Below are positions 45,486 to 57,124 of a DNA stretch of 64,000 nt, one piece after another. A program made the position numbers and the translations under genes. The notes below the pieces were generated by a model. That model saw nothing but the letters and a program-made list of their open reading frames with translations. It was not told where the DNA came from and made no database searches. This DNA comes from Isoetes taiwanensis (Eukaryota; Streptophyta; Lycopodiopsida; Isoetales; Isoetaceae), in NCBI GenBank assembly GCA_021234155.1, contig JAJEKV010000001.1, positions 17,939,382-18,003,381 of the forward strand. The letters are read 5' to 3'. Each line of letters opens with the position of its first letter. The first letter of the stretch is position 1.

Positions 45486-46757
45486 AAGGGAAATTACCGA
45501 AAAAATAGAGGATTGCAATAAATACCAGGGTATTTTTCAACAAAAGGGTATTTTCAATTAAAAGTAAATTTATGGTTGTATACTTGCTAAATATTCGCTC
45601 AAGTCAGTTTGCATTTTCAAACTACTATCTACTTTCAAAATATATAAGGTCATATGTAAGTGGTCGGATCAGCTGATAAGCTAGAACCTTTGCATGAGGG
45701 TATCATGCAAACTATTCAACGTTAGGATGAGAACCTTTCTCATTATGTCAAGAGCTTCCCTTGAACATCCATGTACTGGGCTCCAACCAAAAAAGCAATG
45801 TAATATTTTGGTGAGTAAATCCCAATATCTTTTATTCCAACTGCAAACAAAGTATCTCATTAGTGAAACATACTTAAACTAAGTTTAACTAACTATTATC
45901 CTTTATCGCTTTAATGTATATTTAATACTTGGCAATACTGCATCTGGATAGAGGCCTCCGCTTCTCAATCCAATTACAGAATGGTATGTGGCCACCACTA
46001 ACAATCCTGCATTGTCATTCATCTCAGGAAACACATTGTCTCGTGAAATGCATTATCGTAAAACCTTGAAGCACTCACATGCTCAAAAATCTCAAGAATA
46101 CAATAATTTCTGTTGTTATCTGTGTACAATTATATAAGCTGCCCCCTTGTTCGTAGAAATTGAGGTGTCGCCGCCTGGACCGTCGAACGTGCGAGATCGA
46201 CCGCCCTGATGGAGCCACCTCAATCCACTCGAAGCAGCCCCCTTATTTGGGGCTTTTAATCTGGGCCCTTGAAATTGGGGCATTTCATCTGCACCGTCGA
46301 TTTAAGCAATGCTTTTCTTTGAAGTTTTTTCCATTGTTTTATTTCCCTAGGGCGGCAAATGGGTTTTGTCGATGCTGTTCCGGCAGGATATCCGCAACAG
46401 AGGAACACGAGGTTCGAGTTTTTAGAAATGGTCGAAGTTTTGAGTAGCAGAGTTAGAGCTGAGGCACTTGCTCGGCGAAGTTTCAATAGTTCTTGAGAGC
46501 ATTCTGGCTATGGCGATGATTGTTGGCCTCCCTTGCTGCATCGGATGATGGATTCCGTGGATTCGGCTCTCTAGATACAATGGCTAGTGCTTTATGCTGG
46601 ACCTGGCATCTGATTCAGGACCAGAATTTTCTTAGATCGATCAAATATGCGTTACTTGCAGAGATTGTATGTTTTGATGTTCGGATTTGGGGATTAATCT
46701 TATCCTTTTGATATTGCCACTTCAAAAACATTTGATGTTTGTTCGCATCCGATACTG

Positions 46758-47290
46758 ATGGGGCGCCCTCTTCCTCCAAACCTGGCAGCTGTGGACGTGG
46801 TAAGTATAACACTTAGAGTTGGCAAAGGTAGCTTCATGCTCCAAAATTGTCCACTCTTTTTTGAGAAAAAGGATGAAGAAGTAAGTTCAAATGAGTAACG
46901 TACTAATAGTCGTTGCTGTTTCGCTGATCGTTTCCCTCTGTCTCTTTATTACTCTGCGTTTGAGCGTTGCAATGTCATGGAACGTTTAGAAAAACTGGTT
47001 TCTACCCAAGTCAAGTTTTTTTTATGTGTGTTGTGTCCCTTATATCCAGGATGAAGATGATGTTATATTGGGTATGCCAGGACCCTGGGCCGAGGATAAC
47101 AGGGAAGCAAGTGATCATTATACTACTAAAGTTGGGGGATTACTGGTAATTGTCAAATTTTCCATGTATGTTGCATTTGGTGCAGCAGCTCTCATCATCT
47201 TGTTTTCTTTCAGGATTGGCCGTCATCTCTTGGGGAAGTAAACAATGAGCTTGCAGTGTTTGTGGCGGTGATCTTGGACTTGTTGCACAG
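46758..47290 (+). pseudogene. 5' part of a PDCD2-like gene
   Basis: Three exons join in phase: 46,758-46,799 (MGRPLPPNLAAVDV), 47,050-47,145 ([27 protein letters not shown]) and 47,214-47,290 ([12 protein letters not shown]). They match the start of plant programmed-cell-death-2 (PDCD2/PDCD2L) proteins, which act around ribosome assembly. All introns have GT-AG ends. In the third exon the reading shifts by one base after NNE. The following Cys motif (CSVCGGDLGLVAQ) is only readable in another frame, so the gene appears broken. Downstream exons were not found by 48,000. Confidence 0.65.
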
Positions 47291-47299
47291 GTCCATTTC

Positions 47300-48700
47300 A
47301 TGTACTTTAAAACCTTTACCTTCATGTACTTTCATGTACAGGTTTGAAGGGCATTTGGGGCCTTTGGGAAGGTGTTTCTTTGGGAGTTTACAGTTCGATA
47401 GCGGTAAGGCTTTGTCTGATCTTGATTTTGTCTGGTGTTTATTTTATTTATAGTTTGATGGCAGTGAGGCTTTGTCTCTTGAAATGTCTAGTCCTTTCAT
47501 GCAAAATAAGCTAACCTAGGGTGCCTCTCTTTTTTATTTCAAAGACTTCATCGCATCTTAAAATTTACACGTCTAAGTGTTTGCTTTGCAGATGTATCGA
47601 TAATAGTGTTAGTTGATCTGCATATGGATACAACCAACTTCAATACTTAATCGGAGGTATTTGCAGAGATTCTAAGGAGGCTGCATGATAAATAAATATA
47701 TTGTCTAATTTATAAGCTGTTGCAAACTGATTTTGTCATTTCGATTTGCAGGTGTGCTTTTGGAGAGGGCTCAAATATAAGACATGAGGTTCCTGTAGTG
47801 GACGTTGTGGCAGTAATAAACTAAAGTTTGAAGAGCAGATGCATGATTAGCACTTGCTTTATGACATGACTCCCTTATGTTTGCTGAGGCCAATGATGGT
47901 ATGTAATAGTTTTTGTAAAAGACAAGAGGACCCTTGCTTTTCTAGTTAAAACTTTTATATTAGGTGAATGGGCATCTGCTATCTTTTAGTTTAGGACAAT
48001 GTCATTTGGATTATGTTGTAGAGGGACCTAAGTCTTCCAATGATCTTAAAGAGCATCTTTTGCTAGAAAATGGTTGTTCACTTGCATGTTCCTTTGATAT
48101 ATTCGTCCTTTTTCTGGAGCTTTGAAAGTAAAAGATGCTAACAGGTCTTTCTTTTGCTTCTGTTTTGTGGAGTCTTGCATAAATTGTTTTGTGAAATTTT
48201 TGCATGATCACAGCAAGAAGAGATGGGACCCTGATCTTTTGCTCAGAAAGTAGTGCGGCCATTATTTGTCACGTAACCGAAGACAGCAGAAAGTATTCTT
48301 CACGTAACCGTCAAAAAGACGACGTAGACAAGTTGATCACTTGACATGAAATAATCTTTTCTTTCTATGCAAAAGGTATGAAAAGGGAAGACTTGAGCTT
48401 CTGATCGAAAAGATAGTACGCGGCAACATGGTGATGGAGTAAAGATGAATCATGTCGCACATACTTACTTGTCGTCTTCTTACCAAATATATGATCCTGG
48501 TCAAAAAACTGACGCCAACAAAGTCCAGAAGAATAAATTCAAAACTTGGGACCCAAAGAGGACAGAATTCACGCGGATGAATGGAACAGCAATTTCAAAC
48601 CGATATGCAACATGAGCTAAATCTAATAATGCAGAGTTTGAAGGATTCAAACTACTGCAAATATAAACTCTATATAAGGGCCCAAGCTCCTTTGTATTTC
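47300..48700. other. No recognised gene
   Basis: AT-rich, with a short internal duplication of a segment containing GGCAGTGAGGCTTTGTCT / GCGGTAAGGCTTTGTCT (47,398-47,482). No conserved coding sequence was seen. Confidence 0.4.
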
Positions 48701-48732
48701 TCATCAAATCATCTAAGACCTTGCTATTCATC

Positions 48733-48900
48733 AAGGCAGCTTCAAATATGGCGTCTGTTTCGTTTTTCTAGCTATGTTGGCATTGGGATGCGAGGCCAAG
48801 TTTACACATCTTGAATTTTATTTCATGGGTGGAGCGCCCAATACCTCGAATGAGATTGTAGCAGGGCCAAACCCTCATATTTCACATATACCACATTCTT
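48733..48900 (+). pseudogene. Dirigent-like fragment, second locus
   Basis: SFKYGVCFVFLAMLALGCEA followed by FTHLEFYFMGGAPNTSNEIV is clearly paralogous to the pseudogene at 43,024. The start codon is destroyed (CAAGGC-AGC replaces AAATGGCAAGC), and similarity stops after GPNPH, where a Ser/Leu-rich unrelated sequence follows. The upstream 80 bp (TTTGTATTTCTCATCAAATC) also matches the 43.0-kb copy, so the duplication included the promoter side. Confidence 0.7.
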
Positions 48901-49009
48901 ACATCTCTCTCTCACTGCTCATATCTCTGCTACTATTTACCAGCCTATCCAGTGATTTTTCCTTTCATTTCTTTTCAATAAGTCTCATAATTGTAAGCTT
49001 TCAGATTTA

Positions 49010-50500
49010 AGAAATGCAATTGGTGCTTATTCAATTCAATTCGTATATCATCCATCTTTTGAATCCAGCATTTCATAATGAGAAGTCCATATATCTTAGC
49101 ATAGCTTGTTGAGGGTCTATTTCAGGAGCTCGATTTATTTGTGGCACTATTTGGGCATTGTCATGGCTCTACGTTATTAACACTAGGGCAAATGGAGTCT
49201 ACGCAAAATAGATATATTTCTATCTAACTTCGGTGTTGAACTCCTATGTGATAATTGGAAAAGGACTTTTACAATTGAAGTAAGGTTGAATTCGCTACAA
49301 GTGATCCACTGATATGTTGCAACCTTGTTATGTATGACTCAACCCTCCTAAAATAGGGTAGTTTTAAAGCATGGCATTTGAGAAGCCCACAAATGTCTCC
49401 AACATTGCATCTTAATTTCTAACCTCCAAGAAACGGTCATGGTCGTTAAAAACTAGACTTCTCAATATTTTCATAAGCAAACAGACTATGAACATGCATA
49501 ACTTAATCATTCGAACTAAGCTATTATATGCAAAAGGTGTGAAAAACTATTCCCAATGTCTCCCAATTTCCTTGCTTTTGAACGAGTAAACTAAAGTTGG
49601 GGCTAGAGTAAGGACTTTAATTTTAGCATTGAACTGGCTATAGAAAATTCTCATTTCTACCTCACAATCTAATGCTTATGCGATTAAAAGTACAACCATC
49701 CACTAGTTTGTGAGAGGTACGTTAAATTGACTACTTAGTCAAGAAGTAGCTTGTAATTCTATAATTCTATACTTTTATAATGTATCTATAATTCTTAAAT
49801 TTATGAAACAAATGGATAAATGCAACCTAGAATATCTCCAACAAATGGATAATGTGCTCGCAATCAGGAACCGTATTAAGTTTACCCAATCCGTTTGGTA
49901 TTGCGGGAGGGTATTCTCGCAATAGTGGAAACTTGTATTGTATTGTATTGAAAATGGTATGTTTATGCATGTTTGAGCTGCTTCTTTGTTGTGAGGGGCA
50001 AGTTTCTATTTTGGAGTGGTTATTTATGGTTTAATTTGTGTTTTTTGCAAAGGTACGTTTTTGGAAAGCCACGAGACCGGTTTTGGAACGCAGGGCACGA
50101 TTGTGCTCCCTGATCCTGTTCTGCCGTTCTTGTCGACCAGAGCTTCTGCTGCAGGGCGAGCCAGATTTGGAGATGGAGCACCATAGAATCGTCCGTTGGA
50201 GATGCTTTCTGAGAAGAACAGGGCAGATGAGGACTAGAGGCATAGGGTAGATGAGCAGGTGAATCAATCCATTTTGAGGCCCAATGCGGCACATAAGAGC
50301 CTCAGGGCAACAAAAAATAGCCGATTTCTTTTACCTTTGAACAGAACAGGGCTCTTTCTTGCCGTTCTGGAGGTCTTATCTATGGCGGCGCTCTGGATGA
50401 TTGGTCTTCGGCGTCTACTGTAGCCCACCATTTTCCTGCCCTGAAATTGGAGGAGTTGTGGCAGATACTTGATGGCTTTAAGCTTTGATTCTCGATGGGG
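49010..50500. other. No recognised gene
   Basis: Positions 50,060-50,330 have a coding-like feel (one frame gives NRPLEMLSEKNRADED and VDEQVNQSILRPNAAHKSLR between stops). I do not recognise the family. The remainder is AT-rich and empty. Confidence 0.35.
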
Positions 50501-50519
50501 TTGTGGGAGAATGTATTAA

Positions 50520-50600
50520 ACGGATTATAATCATGAAAGTGGGCTCTGGTGAGACCGTTCGGGCCTGGAGGTTCGAATCCTCCAGTCCAGGGTTGCTTGG
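50520..50600 (+). repeat. tRNA-like 3' half (T-arm / B box)
   Basis: GGAGGTTCGAATCCTCC folds into a perfect 5-bp T-arm with the TTCGAAT loop, i.e. an RNA polymerase III B box (GGTTCGAATCC, 50,570-50,580). No matching acceptor, D-arm or anticodon arm can be built upstream. It is probably a tRNA-derived SINE or tRNA remnant. Confidence 0.4.
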
Positions 50601-51789
50601 CTTCTTTTTTTTTATGCAGGTCGGGCTGCTGTAGGAGCGCAGCATAGTTTTTATCCACTGCAATTCCGCTTCACGTAATGCCAATGGTCATGTGTTTTAA
50701 TTCTGCACCTTTGAAATTTGTATGGGTCACGGCCTGCAAAAAACAGAGGGCCCTTCATCTGGCATAAAAGGAGGAATATTGCTCCCATCAACGGCCCCAA
50801 TTGAAAAATGAAAACATCCCATTATATTCTAATATCCATCAACATTATTTTTTTAAAGTATTCTTATGCAAAACATTATTTTGCTGATGCTAGACACTCG
50901 AGTTTGAAATAGAAGGGGTATTCTTGGATGTCTAAATTTTAGGGTTTGATGCATATGAGTCGTGTTGTGCACATGGCTTTCTATGCAGGGATGGAGTCTG
51001 GATTTCGCTGTTTCCAGATTTCGGTGGGCTGCTGGGCCTGAGGCCCAGATTCCACTGTCGGACGTGGTAGTTACCTCTGTGGCATCAAATGCCTTAAAGA
51101 AATATCTACCCTAACAGGATGTATGATTCCACTACGGCAAAGGTAGTTCTTCCACAACAAGATCAACTCCGTTGTTTTGATTCGTGTCAAGATTCAGAGA
51201 GTGGCAATTGTTGCTGCTGCAAAATGACGGGAGGAATCCCCTGACAGTTACGCAGCTATTTATAGCATCCACATCCTTATCCGAAGCAAAATTCGATGCT
51301 CAAATACCTCCGTTAGTGGAATTACAGAGAAGAAAATAAAATTTAGATGCTCGAACCAGATTGGCATCTTCAACTTCCAGGCTTCAATTGACGCCAGTGG
51401 AATCTGGGCCTGAGTAGGCATGGAGCCATCTTGCCAAATTGGCAGCTTGGTACGGCAAAAATACAGGTGGAGATATTTTGCTTTCATACATGCAGATGTC
51501 TTCGTACTGGCTGAAGGTCCACAACCGCTGCATATCTCCAGTTTGTGCTTGTTGCCCTTTTCTCCTGCGACCTCTTTCTTGTGCGAATCTGGCAGGGTTA
51601 CAGGGAGAGGGTTCAGACTAGTTTATTTTTATTTAAAGTTTTATTTATTATGTGTCGTTGATGCGTCTTGATCGACCTCAGCATCCAAACTACCAACTCC
51701 ATGTTCCAATGAGCTTCTTTGGAAACTCGCCCGGGGTTCTACTCGCTGGTCATTAAGAAAGTGTTCTTGGTTATTTTGTAGCTTTGAGT

Positions 51790-51835
51790 TTATAGGGCAA
51801 GAGCATTAGTTATCTTGTTGGGGTTCGATTCCTCA
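51790..51835 (+). repeat. tRNA-like / SINE-head patch
   Basis: An A-box-like string (TATAGGGCAAGAGCATTAG) lies 22 bases before a B box (GGTTCGATTCC, 51,822-51,832), the spacing seen in SINE promoters. No poly-A tail or target duplication is visible. Confidence 0.35.
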
Positions 51836-51839
51836 AGCT

Positions 51840-54800
51840 CTACTAAACACATGAAATATTGACTTGTATAAGGACCATTGCTTTTGTTTTTTTAGGTGCC
51901 ACCTTATAAAGCAGGTCAAAATGTGGCAGTTTAACCCCATCTTGAATCTCAAACAACGGATGAGCGCTACTCATGGAATATTCTGCGAAATATTGCATGA
52001 TCTTTTATGAGACACCCCAAACAAAAACACATAATATGAAAACAAAAGACTTCCATGTAGATATCTCAAGTTTGTCTAGCATTGGTTCGGTCATTCCAGC
52101 TGGTAAAAAGCATGTAGACAAAAAATATAAGGATGTCAAATAGACATGCTCAAGTCTATCTTATTACTACGGATTTGGTCATTCCTGTTGCAAAAAAGCT
52201 AGGGAAAAAATATAATGATGTCGTGAAAATGTATATAGGAAAAAAAATATAAGGATGTCAAATAAAACCAAGTTACTGAAAAGCATGTGGGGATGTAAAA
52301 AAAAAAAACCGACTTGCTTTCAATGATGGGTAAACTCTAGCAAAGAGATTCTAGCTCTTATGGCCTCCTGGAACTATAGGGTCTTCCCCTGGCAGAAATG
52401 AGGTTGTCTCAACTCCATCGTCGCGAGTATGGATAGAATATTAAATTTGATCCCATGGCAGATGACGCATTATAGCTCTGCCCTACATAGATGGCCTGGC
52501 CATGGGCATCAGATGACAGAACCCACTCGGTCATGCACTACAGCAAGCCGTTGCTTCTATTGTGCAACATTTTTAACTTGGTCATCTGCAATGGTCTAGC
52601 ATAGTGGCCATCCTCTGGCAACTACACTTACAAGCCAGAGAACCAGTGTGGTGGCTCTAATGTGGTGGATTACGTGCTGGTGGCTAAGCATGATCTGCAC
52701 TTGTATAATTTAAAGCAATAGTATTTCTATAACAACAGCTTTTTGTAAATGTATTATTCCATTATTTGCCGTGTTTTAACTTTTGTAGTTCCTTTTTACT
52801 TCTATTGGAAGATGTATAATGGATAAATTATATCAGTTGTTTACCGTTCTGACATTCTAACTACACAATTGACTAGAAATTGTGAAATCTTATTTCTTCA
52901 ATTCATCTCGATACAATCCCTCATACAAATGGAAAATGTACGTAATGTCGTTCATTGACATTGATAGTATTTAAGTTCCTTGCATATATACTTCAACGTA
53001 TATACTCACTATATACATTCACATCTTAAGGCATATATCAACATGGAAAAGTTACCAAAATACCCTTATTGTTTGCCAAAATTTCCAAAATACCCCTCAA
53101 CCAGGGACATTTCGTTAAAAATAAAATAACTTTTTTCTGCTAATCTGAATGCAAATGTGACCTTCAAATGAATTGTTAAGAACAATGAGAGCTTTCCAAC
53201 AAGTGTACTGTCAACAGATTTTAAGATTGCATCATTAATTTATTCAAGGCATGTCATTTATACCCCCTCTTTACTACACTATTGCAAAGATTTTTAAAAC
53301 AAACAAATTTATTCTTTCCAGAGCATGGGTGATGCCTCTAAACATGACTCGTATAAGGCATAATAGGGCATGAAGATTGACTCAAGGTTCTTGCCATGTA
53401 TTTTATTAAAGACATTTGTTGTGTTGTCTTCTAGATGGCACTATTCCCATCGAGCATGTAGCAAAGAGGCAACACTCTACCAGTTAAGCTTGCGCCTTTC
53501 GCTTCATATTTGATTCACCACCAAGGTGCCCTTTACGCCTCATCATTTTGTATAACACTCGCACCCTCTGTCTTACCACAAAGGTATGGACGATATTATT
53601 ACCTCATGTGGAGTAGATGAGTAGAAAGTGAAGAAGATGAACAAGATGAGAGTGTTGAATATAGAAAGAAACCCAAATCCATTGTATCTCTTCCTCCTTA
53701 GAATTCATTGAAAATAACATCTCCCTGGACTTAGATGGCCACATCCTTGCTTGAAATTACTTCCTTAACTTTTACAGTAAGAGACCACGAATACAGTTCA
53801 TCTCCACATAGAAGATACGCCTTTTCGTCAAAAAGATGCATATGAGGATCTTGCATGCAAAGAGAATTCCTCTAGTATGTCAAAACTATTAGTCTATGTA
53901 ATTTGCAAATCATGAATTATACTCATAATGTGTTTGGTCATTTCCTTTGCATCAAAGCAAAAGCCAACACATGCAGGAGAAACGGAATCTCTATCTCCAT
54001 GTGCACATTAGTTTCTTCAAATTCACTACCCATAGATATAATGAGAGAAAATAAAGTTGCAACAACTTCCCACAAAGAAGCAATGAATTAGTATTTAATA
54101 AGTATACCATATACAATCAAGAAATTACCAAAGAATGTAGTATCTAAATCCAAAGTGATGTAATTTTAAAATGGGAGAATATCTGGATATTGAGGAAGAA
54201 TAGATTCAGGGTTTTCTTCTCTATATTCTCATCTTGCACATCTTCTTCTCTTTCCGATCCCTTAAACTCTTCTAGCTTACGTGAGACAATAGCATTGTCC
54301 CAATTTCTTCGTCGCTCTTTACCTACACACTCGATGGGAACCCTATCAGCTTTTGCTAGACGTGTGGCAAGGCTCTAGAGCCAGTCTCCATATTGCTTCT
54401 ACCCTCTCATGTCTTATATGTGAATTGTTTAGAGGCAACACTTATGTACTAGAGAGAACATTGTTCTGGACATATTTGCAATATTGGAGCAAAGAGAGGA
54501 AGACGACTATGGCATAAGATGAAATGCCTAACCATATCTATATAAGGCATTTTTGCCTCTTCATTTGATTAGATGTCATCCTTTTTCAAGATGGTAGTAA
54601 AAGTGATGTTTACCGGGGTCTTTTAGACAGCATCCTACCATTTGTTCTAAGCAATGAGGCGAGTATTTTTTTTTTTATCCCTTATGCAGTCTATGATTTG
54701 CCCAACTTCTTTTGGTCGAAATACCAAAAACCATGCGCTCCCCTATTTGTGAAATGCTTTCTCTGCGGCAGGAAGTGAAAATTGAGAAGATTGAAAGCGG

Positions 54801-55620
54801 ATTTAATGGGACATTTGAATGCTGCTTGTGTCAAACCAAAACAAGATAAGATAAGAGGAACATCCATAATATACTATATCCCGGCTGTGCATAACCATAT
54901 TCAACTGCTCTGTGCCAACCAAGTTCTAAAGTCTAATTGGTGCTTAGTTTTCTGTACTAATGCTAAGCTTAACTCCTTTTATGTTGCGCTAGGTGCCAAG
55001 CGTCCTAAGATTTGTAGCAACCAAAACAATTATAACAGCATCATATAAGTATTAGTAGTTATGAAATTCATGTCATTAAAATGAAGAAGATTTAAAGCTT
55101 TGAAAAATATAAATGATGTGAAATTATACAGCACCACAAATTCTATTACAACATCCATCTATTCTATTGCAGTAGCCTGGACCCATCTATGTTTTTTTGG
55201 TAAATCATACTGAACTAGAACGTAAACAACCGGGGGGGGGGGGGTTTTTTCCTCCTGGATTCCTATTTTTGTTTCTTCTATGGAAACTTCTGTTGGTGGC
55301 GGAGCTTAAGCGGCGCCACCAATATTGTTTTCTACAAAAAATTGGTGTATACACAAGACACATTTGAAAACAATTTATATAATTTGACACAGTTACTACA
55401 CAAGACATTCGAGTCATATTACTACATTGATATCAAAACAATCCCAGATACAATGCAAACTATGTTTTCACAGCAGAAATTCATATTATCACATTGATCA
55501 AAACAATCCCAGATACAATCCAAAATTTTCATAGCAGAAATTTACTTGGAAACCTTATTGCAATTCTGAAGGACACTAGCTAATCCAGAGGCATCTGCAA
55601 CTGAAACAACTGCAACGATT
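51840..55620. other. Mostly empty stretch
   Basis: Short open frames only. A G-homopolymer (about 14 G, 55,231-55,244) adjoins a T run. Apart from the tRNA-like patch at 53,440, nothing is recognised. Confidence 0.45.
53440..53510 (-). repeat. tRNA-like / SINE-head patch
   Basis: On the minus strand GCTTAACTGGTAGAGTGTTGCC matches the D-arm/A-box pattern of a tRNA, followed by GGGAATAGTGCC in place of a clean B box. This is consistent with an old tRNA-derived element. Support is weak. Confidence 0.3.
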
Positions 55621-55628
55621 TACAATTT

Positions 55629-55832
55629 CTAACTGCAACTGCAACGATTTACACTTTCTAACACAGAATCCAAGTCTATTCCTCTTTCTTCCCTACAGAG
55701 GTCTTCATCCGGATCAAGAATAACAAAAGATGGTCTGTTAGCCCGAACGCAGTCAGCTAACACTGCATGCAAGCCAATGACAAAGCAGAACCTGCTTTCC
55801 TCCTCCATACTGTCCAGAACTGCAAGAAACAA
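55629..55832 (-). CDS. Exon-like hypothetical frame
   Basis: A 67-codon minus-strand frame (containing MEEESRFCFVIGLHAVLADC and DPDEDLCREERGIDLDSV) has a coding-like, acidic composition. It starts at a possible GTTTCTTGCAG acceptor (~55,820). No family is recognised, and no partner exon was found within 2 kb. It may be a fragment of a gene or transposon. Confidence 0.25.
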   Translation of the reverse strand: MFLAVLDSMEEESRFCFVIGLHAVLADCVRANRPSFVILDPDEDLCREERGIDLDSVLESVNRCSCS

Positions 55833-55966
55833 ACAAGAAAGTGTTAGAAATTTACTAATGAAACTAAAAACTAAAAAAATTACCTTAAGAAGCTAGCCAA
55901 ACTCCAAAAACTCGCCGCAACACTCCAGAACTCGCTAGAACTCGTCAGAACTCCTCACAAACTCGC

Positions 55967-56166
55967 CAGAACTCATCGGAACTCAAAAACTCATCACAAG
56001 ACTTGAAGCAAGCTCCAAATCCAGCAAAATAGATATCAAAATGAAGCTAAGGCCAAGGCGCCACTGCAGAACTCGTCGGAACTCAAAAACTCGTCACAAG
56101 ACTTGAAGCAAGCTCCAAATCCAGCAAAACAGATATCAAAATGAAGCTAAGGCCAAGACGCCACTG
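55967..56166. repeat. 100-bp tandem duplication
   Basis: Two copies of CAGAACTCGTCGGAACTC ... GAAGCTAAGGCCAAGGCGCC, at 55,967-56,066 and 56,067-56,166, differ at only a few positions. The preceding 60 bp consists of diverged AACTCGCCAGAACTC-type short repeats, so the array grew from a small ACTCG-rich seed. Confidence 0.85.
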
Positions 56167-56169
56167 CAG

Positions 56170-57100
56170 AACTAGACGACGAGGCGAGCGCCACAGTAGC
56201 GCCTCAGAAAAAGGTCTCGGAGTACAATGAAATTTTTCCACGTAGGCCTGAAAGTTTCTGCCATGGAAACTCCTCCCCGTGGCGATTTTCTATTACAAAA
56301 CTTTATGTCTTAAGCCTGCAGAATTTTATTTAAAGTTTCAATAATATCGTTACGGAGGGGTTAAACATGTTTTTGCTTGTAACTCAATCCCCTTGAACCA
56401 CTTTTCAATTTTGGGTGTTCTATGATGTTCCTTTAAAAACTCCACATTTGTCTTCAAAGTTTAAAAATTCAAACGTCGATCGTTTCTATTTCCAATTTTA
56501 GACCAAGTTCTAAAAAGTTCCTGTTCGGAGTAACTACGATGAAGTCACCACTGATAGCCCTGCACCCACAAGATGCAGAGCCTAAAATGGCATTGGATTA
56601 GTAAAATGTCACATATGTAGCTCTAAAAGAATCTCAGATCTAAAAAGGACAAAAGGACACGAGGAAACCCAAACAATAGAATGACACGTACCGTTATAAA
56701 AAATCACTCTTCCTTAAAAGCAATGGGCAACCTTATTGCAATTCTAGTGCATAATATCCAAAATTGAGATATTTCTTCACAATAAATTGCCACCTCTACC
56801 TTCAATTCCAAAAGTCACCCTTCCATTCTACAAAAGGCTCCTCGATGGGCAATCCGAACATCCTTAACAAAATAGGTGAGTACTCGGGATAAATTATTAC
56901 ACGTATCCCATGAAAGCTTATCTTCTTCAAGCATGAATTGTGGTATCCCCATGGTGCTTATCATCTAAAATACCCTATCATAAACATTTCGAGCTATTTA
57001 ATCATTGCCATGTGAAACAAGAACCCCACACTGTTCAGGGTATTAGGTAAGTTCCCATAGATAAAGCATTTGAATCTTCAAATATCAGTCTTGTCATGAC
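56170..57100. other. Intergenic stretch downstream of HISN6
   Basis: No gene recognised. It contains the likely 3' UTR side of the minus-strand HISN6 gene. Confidence 0.4.
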
Positions 57101-57124
57101 ACTTAATTTAACATGTCATCTCCA

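Noticed and set aside
45284-45561. Overlapping 65- and 89-codon frames with repeated peptide units
   Set aside because: They are translations of the 53-bp minisatellite in different phases, with no signal, family or splice support.
50498-50600. A complete tRNA gene
   Set aside because: Only the T-arm/B box is convincing. No acceptor stem, D-arm or anticodon stem can be paired.
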